In this document: in pieces, positions 16,465-19,420 of the stretch
Position numbering within the stretch: position 1 is the stretch's first letter
How the letters are laid out: each line of letters opens with the position of its first letter
NCBI GenBank assembly: GCA_002417685.1
Contig: DICP01000050.1
Location: 1,552 to 20,971, forward strand
Length of the DNA stretch: 19,420 bases
From: Candidatus Mesolinea sp. UBA5823
Lineage (GTDB): Bacteria; Chloroflexota; Anaerolineae; Anaerolineales; Anaerolineaceae
Direction of reading: 5' to 3'
The notes under the pieces: model-generated
Database searches by the model: none
Seen by the model: only the letters and a program-made list of their open reading frames with translations
Told to the model about the DNA's origin: nothing
Position numbers and translations under genes: made by a program

Positions 16465-16833
16465 TTACTGAGCAGCTACAACACGCAGCTGATTTGCAGC
16501 CAGTACAGTTACTGCATTGTTCACTGGGCAGCTCCAAACTTGACCTTGAGCTGTGCATGTAAACCAAGTAGCATTACTACCAGATTCCAATGTAATCCTC
16601 ACTGTGGTTGGGTCAGGTGCAGATGTGTTCAATGGAGTAAGGCTGAATTTAACGGTATTGATCTTATCGGGGTTAGTGGTATCCAAAATATATTGAACGT
16701 TGGTGACATTATAGCCACTGATAGCAGCACTACCATCGCCTGCGCCCGTCACCGGCACTGTATTGGCTGCAGCATAAGCAAAGCCTACTGCAACAAGAAC
16801 TGCAACTAAAACAACTAAAACTACTTTTTTCAT
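16465..16833 (-). CDS. Small secreted protein, paralogue A (first gene of the cluster)
   Basis: This 122-residue protein has a signal peptide (1 to about 21, KKVVLVVLVAVLVAVGFAYA), then AANTVPVTGAGDGSAAISGY, a small domain with VTNVQYILDTTNPDKINTVKFSL, a cysteine pair (WFTC and WSCPVNN) and the end LRVVAAQ. It aligns along its whole length with the next gene, including the VPVTGAGDGS start, the GYxVTxVxYxLD strand, the Trp-x-Cys-Pro-Val motif and the VVAAQ end. It has the best ribosome site of the cluster (AGAGG, 16842-16846), lies closest to the TATAAT promoter and precedes a hairpin, so it is probably the most abundant product. Family unknown; likely a major surface or fibre subunit processed by the adjacent signal peptidase (inference). 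Confidence 0.8.
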   Translation of the reverse strand: MKKVVLVVLVAVLVAVGFAYAAANTVPVTGAGDGSAAISGYNVTNVQYILDTTNPDKINTVKFSLTPLNTSAPDPTTVRITLESGSNATWFTCTAQGQVWSCPVNNAVTVLAANQLRVVAAQ

Positions 16834-16937
16834 ACTATATTCCTCTTATATTATTATTTATTTATTTTATATTTTCACAACGAGCCTGTTTATAACAAAA
16901 TGGTAGATAGTTGTCAAGTACTAACTTCACGCAAATC

Positions 16938-16991
16938 ATTATACAAGAATGCCTGTTAAAGAACATTTAACAAAGCCGTTGAAAATTTAAC
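16938..16991 (-). promoter_or_regulatory. Promoter and operator candidate of the secretion cluster
   Basis: Read on the minus strand, a consensus TATAAT (16938-16943) lies about 105 bases before the first ATG. The normal -35 position has no good TTGACA. Instead there are three half-sites in plus-strand orientation: GTTAAA (16955-16960) and TTTAAC (16966-16971), forming an inverted repeat with a 5-base spacer, and TTTAAC (16986-16991). Centres are 11 and 20 bases apart, about one and two helical turns. A direct repeat ATTTAACAA (16965-16973 and 16985-16993) contains the last two. This is what an activator-dependent promoter can look like. Confidence 0.5.
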
Positions 16992-17017
16992 AATGAATGA
17001 GGATCGACGCTGATCCA

Positions 17018-17046
17018 AATAAAAAAGCCTGCTATAAAAGCAGGCT
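17018..17046 (-). terminator. Intrinsic terminator of the DUF4190 gene
   Basis: AGCCTGCT (17026-17033) pairs with AGCAGGCT (17039-17046) around a 5-base loop. The A-run before it (17021-17026) gives a U-run on the minus strand. It lies 27 bases after the stop of the DUF4190 gene and separates that gene from the secretion-cluster promoter. Confidence 0.85.
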
Positions 17047-17072
17047 GTGGAAAAATGCAGGATTAAATTTGT

Positions 17073-17408
17073 TTAATGCCAGCCCCAAAAAGGCATCCCG
17101 CCACTAAATCCGCTCCAAGTACCCAGGGCTGGGATTATGCCGATAATGAGGATGACGATTAGGGCGATTGCGATCAAAATCAAGGCAATATTGATCCAAC
17201 CGAGGACAATGCCGGCAGTCGCCATGCCTTCACCGCCGATAGTGCCGTTGCTTTTTCGGATTTCATCTTTGGCTACATAACCGGTGACTAATGCAATAAT
17301 TGCGCCTAAAAAAGGCAAGGCAATGTAGCTGGCAATCCCGCTGATCAGACTAACGACCGACCAAGGGGAAGTAGTTTGCGTTGGAGTTATTACAGGCTCG
17401 GTGCTCAT
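17073..17408 (-). CDS. DUF4190-type small membrane protein
   Basis: This 111-residue protein has a short Pro/Thr-rich cytoplasmic start, a first hydrophobic hairpin (about 17-46, WSVVSLISGIASYIALPFLGAI), the conserved turn GYVAKDEIRKSNGTIGGEGMATAGIVLGW and a long second hydrophobic segment (about 66-96). The Ser-Gly-Ile start, the xxAKDEIRxS turn and GxGMAxAGIVLGWI are what I know of DUF4190. It ends GGMPFWGWH. Function is unknown for the family. ATG 17406-17408 has an AAAGGA ribosome site. It is followed by its own terminator and lies 37 bases after the DUF4126 gene. Confidence 0.8.
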   Translation of the reverse strand: MSTEPVITPTQTTSPWSVVSLISGIASYIALPFLGAIIALVTGYVAKDEIRKSNGTIGGEGMATAGIVLGWINIALILIAIALIVILIIGIIPALGTWSGFSGGMPFWGWH

Positions 17409-17445
17409 AAGTTTATCCTTTCGTTAAGTTAATAGGTCAGCTCAA

Positions 17446-18018
17446 TTATAGCGCTGCTCGCGCACGCTTTCTCCGGCGAATCCAGGAACCTATGACAAAC
17501 ACAAGAATGATGATGACGACCAGCGTTACGATGGGCGGCACCACGGAGAGCACGGAGATAAAACCGGCGGTTACATCTTCCGCAAAGCTGACGACCGGAT
17601 CACCTGTCCCAGCTGTGGCAGCGGTCACAGCCGGCCGTACCAGCACAGATTTGACCGTATGGACGCTGCCTGCTACCAGCAGCCCGCAGATCATCAGGAG
17701 GACGGGGTTGACGTTCGTGGCTGAGCCGGCGCTGGCAGCAAAAAGAACCGCGCCGGCAGTGGGGCGGATGAATGTTTGCACCGCATCGTTGACGTGGTCC
17801 ACAGCGGGGATTTTGTCCGCGACCGCCTCAATTAGGCAGAGTACAGTTAGCAAACCGATGGTCCACCAGCTGGTCAGAGCATCCCACGGTGGAGTGAGCT
17901 CGATGAGGTTGGTGAATTTCGCGAGCAGTGAGACTACCAGCAGCGGGATGTAAGCATTCAGACCGGCCGAAGCCGAAAGACCAAATGCCTCTAAAATCGT
18001 TGAAATTAGCGTGCCCAT
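17446..18018 (-). CDS. DUF4126-type membrane protein
   Basis: This 190-residue protein has about five hydrophobic segments and a basic C terminus (RRRKRARAAL). It matches DUF4126 through its start (AFGLSASAGLNAYIPLLVVSLLA), the loop with a conserved acidic/Pro pattern (LIEAVADKIPAVDHVNDAVQTFIRPTAGAVLFA) and the later GLLVAGSVHTVKSVLVRPAVTAATAGTGDPVVSFAED. Molecular function is unknown for the family. ATG 18016-18018 follows AAAGGAAGG closely. It forms a plausible unit with the DUF4190 gene downstream. Confidence 0.82.
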   Translation of the reverse strand: MGTLISTILEAFGLSASAGLNAYIPLLVVSLLAKFTNLIELTPPWDALTSWWTIGLLTVLCLIEAVADKIPAVDHVNDAVQTFIRPTAGAVLFAASAGSATNVNPVLLMICGLLVAGSVHTVKSVLVRPAVTAATAGTGDPVVSFAEDVTAGFISVLSVVPPIVTLVVIIILVFVIGSWIRRRKRARAAL

Positions 18019-18090
18019 GCCTTCCTTTCGGTAACAATTGGCTGAACTAAATTAATTATATCTGATTCCCAACCACTGGAGGAATGTATA

Positions 18091-18918
18091 TTAAAGGAAG
18101 TGTATGCGTAGGAAAGCGAAAAAGCTGATTTGTAGGAAAGCCGTTAACATGCCAACTAACAGCGGCAGAAGCAGATCCCGCAAGGAGTTAGCTATGTTTT
18201 CACGCTTCAGGATGATTAGCGCTAAAGTGGTATAGGCTAAGCAGAGCACCGCCAGCACACCAAGAACCGAAAGAATTGCAGCAGGGTAACGCAAAACTTG
18301 CGGGCCGGCGTAAACCACTAAGATGATCACCGCTGCAGCAGCCAGCAGCACGGCGAGCTTTTTGAAATTTGGTAAAGCAGATGCTTTTACCCAGCTTGCC
18401 CAGGCAGTCTGATTAAAAATGGGGGCGAGCACCACTCCAACAACAAGCCCCGCGCCAGTGCCGGTGATTAGGCGGGTCAGGTTGGTAGTCTCATATAGGT
18501 TCCAGCCCAAGCCGAGCGAGGCAGCCAAAGAGTTCAGCCCGTCTAAGGCAAAGGCTAAAAAGAGCAGCCCTAAGGGGATCAACATCTTGCGCGGCGGAAG
18601 GCTGCCTTGCTTCCCTTTCCGGAAGTGAAAAGCGAGTGATAGCAGCGCGCCTAGGTACATGCCGGTGCAGCGCGCACAAAGTGGCATCTGCCGGCCGTAC
18701 ACAAAAAAAGAATGGGCGGGGTCTTGATGACACACGGCTGTGCCTACCGCCATGAGTTTGTTCCAGAAGCCAGGCGGGGTGTGGGTGAAAAAGAATGTTG
18801 CAAGCGCCGCTAACGCTGCCATTAGACCCCATATCCAGGCGCGGTCAGACCTGCGAATGGATTTGGGGCTGCTTAGCTCTGGCTGGGCTGCAGGAAACTG
18901 TGAGCGGTCTTGAGCCAT
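18091..18918 (-). CDS. DUF2085-type membrane protein
   Basis: This 275-residue protein has six or so hydrophobic segments. The DUF2085 signature is clear: AVCHQDPAHSFFVYGRQMPLCARCTGMYLGAL (residues 61-92), with Cys63, His64, Cys81 and Cys84 placed like a metal- or redox-centre site near the membrane. Function is not established. ATG 18916-18918 makes the gene overlap the end of the aldo/keto reductase gene by 46 bases, and its ribosome site is weak. The first 25 residues are hydrophilic and may not be translated, although no better start lies before Met33. Confidence 0.83.
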   Translation of the reverse strand: MAQDRSQFPAAQPELSSPKSIRRSDRAWIWGLMAALAALATFFFTHTPPGFWNKLMAVGTAVCHQDPAHSFFVYGRQMPLCARCTGMYLGALLSLAFHFRKGKQGSLPPRKMLIPLGLLFLAFALDGLNSLAASLGLGWNLYETTNLTRLITGTGAGLVVGVVLAPIFNQTAWASWVKASALPNFKKLAVLLAAAAVIILVVYAGPQVLRYPAAILSVLGVLAVLCLAYTTLALIILKRENIANSLRDLLLPLLVGMLTAFLQISFFAFLRIHFL

Positions 18919-19420
18919 TCAATAATCTCGATATGCTGCGGGCAGAGCGATTCGCAGGTGCCGCACTCGATACACTGATCAGCCTTGTTTTCGGGGTTGA
19001 AGAAGTTGCGGTAAACATGGCGTGAGTGTTCTGGAGTCCCATAATACATCATGGCTTCGTTATAGAGCGCAAATATATCTGGAATGGCGACGTCATTTGG
19101 GCAAGGCATACAGTATTCGCAGTGCGTACAAGGGATGGGGGCTAAACCTTGGCAGACGTTGCGCACCTGTTCGATAATTTGCAGGTCTGCTGGCGTGAGT
19201 GAGCCCATACCCGATCGTTCGGCGCTGTTTAGGTTTTCCTCCACCTGTTGGGGTGCGCTCATGCCAGAGAGCACGAGCAAGACTTCTGGCTGGTTCCACA
19301 GCCATTGCAGTGCCCATTCTGCCGGGGTCCAGTTTCGCGAGGACTGGGCAAAGACTTGCGCAACCGCTGCAGGCGGTGGGTTTTGGGCGAGCTGCCCCCC
19401 GCGCAAAGGCTCCATGATTA
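18873..19420 (-). CDS. Aldo/keto reductase with C-terminal 4Fe-4S domain (partial, 5' end outside window)
   Basis: The visible part is the last 180 or so residues and runs off the right edge; the Met encoded at 19413-19415 is internal. It shows the end of the aldo/keto reductase barrel (MEPLRGGQLAQNPPP, WTPAEWALQWLWNQPEVLLVLSGMSAPQQVEENL). A ferredoxin-like tail follows with two cysteine motifs: CTHCEYCMPCP (CxxCxxCxxCP) and CIECGTCESLCP (CxxCxxCxxxCP). Proteins of this class are annotated as NADPH-dependent oxidoreductases able to hold iron-sulfur clusters; the substrate is unknown. The AMMYYGTPEHSRHVYRNFF segment between the motifs is typical of the group. It overlaps the start of the DUF2085 gene. 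Confidence 0.88.
   Translation of the reverse strand, partial: IMEPLRGGQLAQNPPPAAVAQVFAQSSRNWTPAEWALQWLWNQPEVLLVLSGMSAPQQVEENLNSAERSGMGSLTPADLQIIEQVRNVCQGLAPIPCTHCEYCMPCPNDVAIPDIFALYNEAMMYYGTPEHSRHVYRNFFNPENKADQCIECGTCESLCPQHIEIIEWLKTAHSFLQPSQS

Noticed and set aside
17492..17953. A 153-residue plus-strand open frame across the DUF4126 gene
   Set aside because: It is a Thr/Ser-rich shadow of the membrane protein on the other strand, without ribosome site or motif.

Overview
The window looks like a chromosomal segment of a bacterium of the phylum Chloroflexota, probably Anaerolineae-like. This is inferred from large secreted multidomain proteins ending in a hydrophobic LPLIxR-type tail, a TPP-riboswitch-controlled thiamine salvage operon, DUF4190, DUF4126 and DUF2085 membrane proteins, and an aldo/keto reductase with a ferredoxin-like tail. 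No rRNA, tRNA, CRISPR array, transposase or phage gene was seen. Base composition is uneven: the sugar, thiamine and right-end genes are visibly richer in G+C than the metalloprotease gene (5033-8239) and the secretion cluster (13891-16833).

Layout. (1) Bases 1-122 are the 3' end of a rightward membrane-protein gene. (2) Bases 225-3173 hold a leftward surface-sugar operon: a membrane GT2 glycosyltransferase with an abnormal start, a WecD-like N-acetyltransferase and a WecE/RffA-like sugar aminotransferase. A perfect 12-bp inverted repeat and a strong terminator lie upstream. (3) Bases 3357-4838 are the leftward 3' remnant of an amylopullulanase-type starch-degrading protein that has lost its signal peptide and catalytic part. 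(4) Bases 5033-8239 encode a leftward secreted 1068-residue protein joining a choice-of-anchor L domain, a metzincin protease domain and Ig/BACON-like modules. (5) Bases 8547-9044 encode a small orphan membrane protein. (6) Bases 9230-13857 are a rightward thiamine operon: TPP riboswitch with expression-platform hairpin, then thiN, thiB, thiP and thiQ, all overlapping or nearly so. It imports thiamine and converts it to TPP, which shuts the operon off.

(7) Bases 13891-16943 are the most unusual part. This leftward cluster encodes two paralogous small secreted proteins, an ER/archaeal-type (SipW-like, Ser/His) signal peptidase, a two-pass protein resembling DUF5305, and a small RTX calcium-binding-repeat protein with a Sec signal peptide. 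The three exported proteins share an AAA-(2-3 residues)-VPVT motif at the predicted cleavage site. I infer a dedicated export and processing module for surface or fibre-like proteins, analogous in logic to SipW-TasA, with a TATAAT promoter and TTTAAC half-sites upstream. (8) Bases 17073-19420 are leftward genes for DUF4190, DUF4126 and DUF2085 membrane proteins and the C-terminal part of an aldo/keto reductase with two 4Fe-4S motifs, cut by the window edge.
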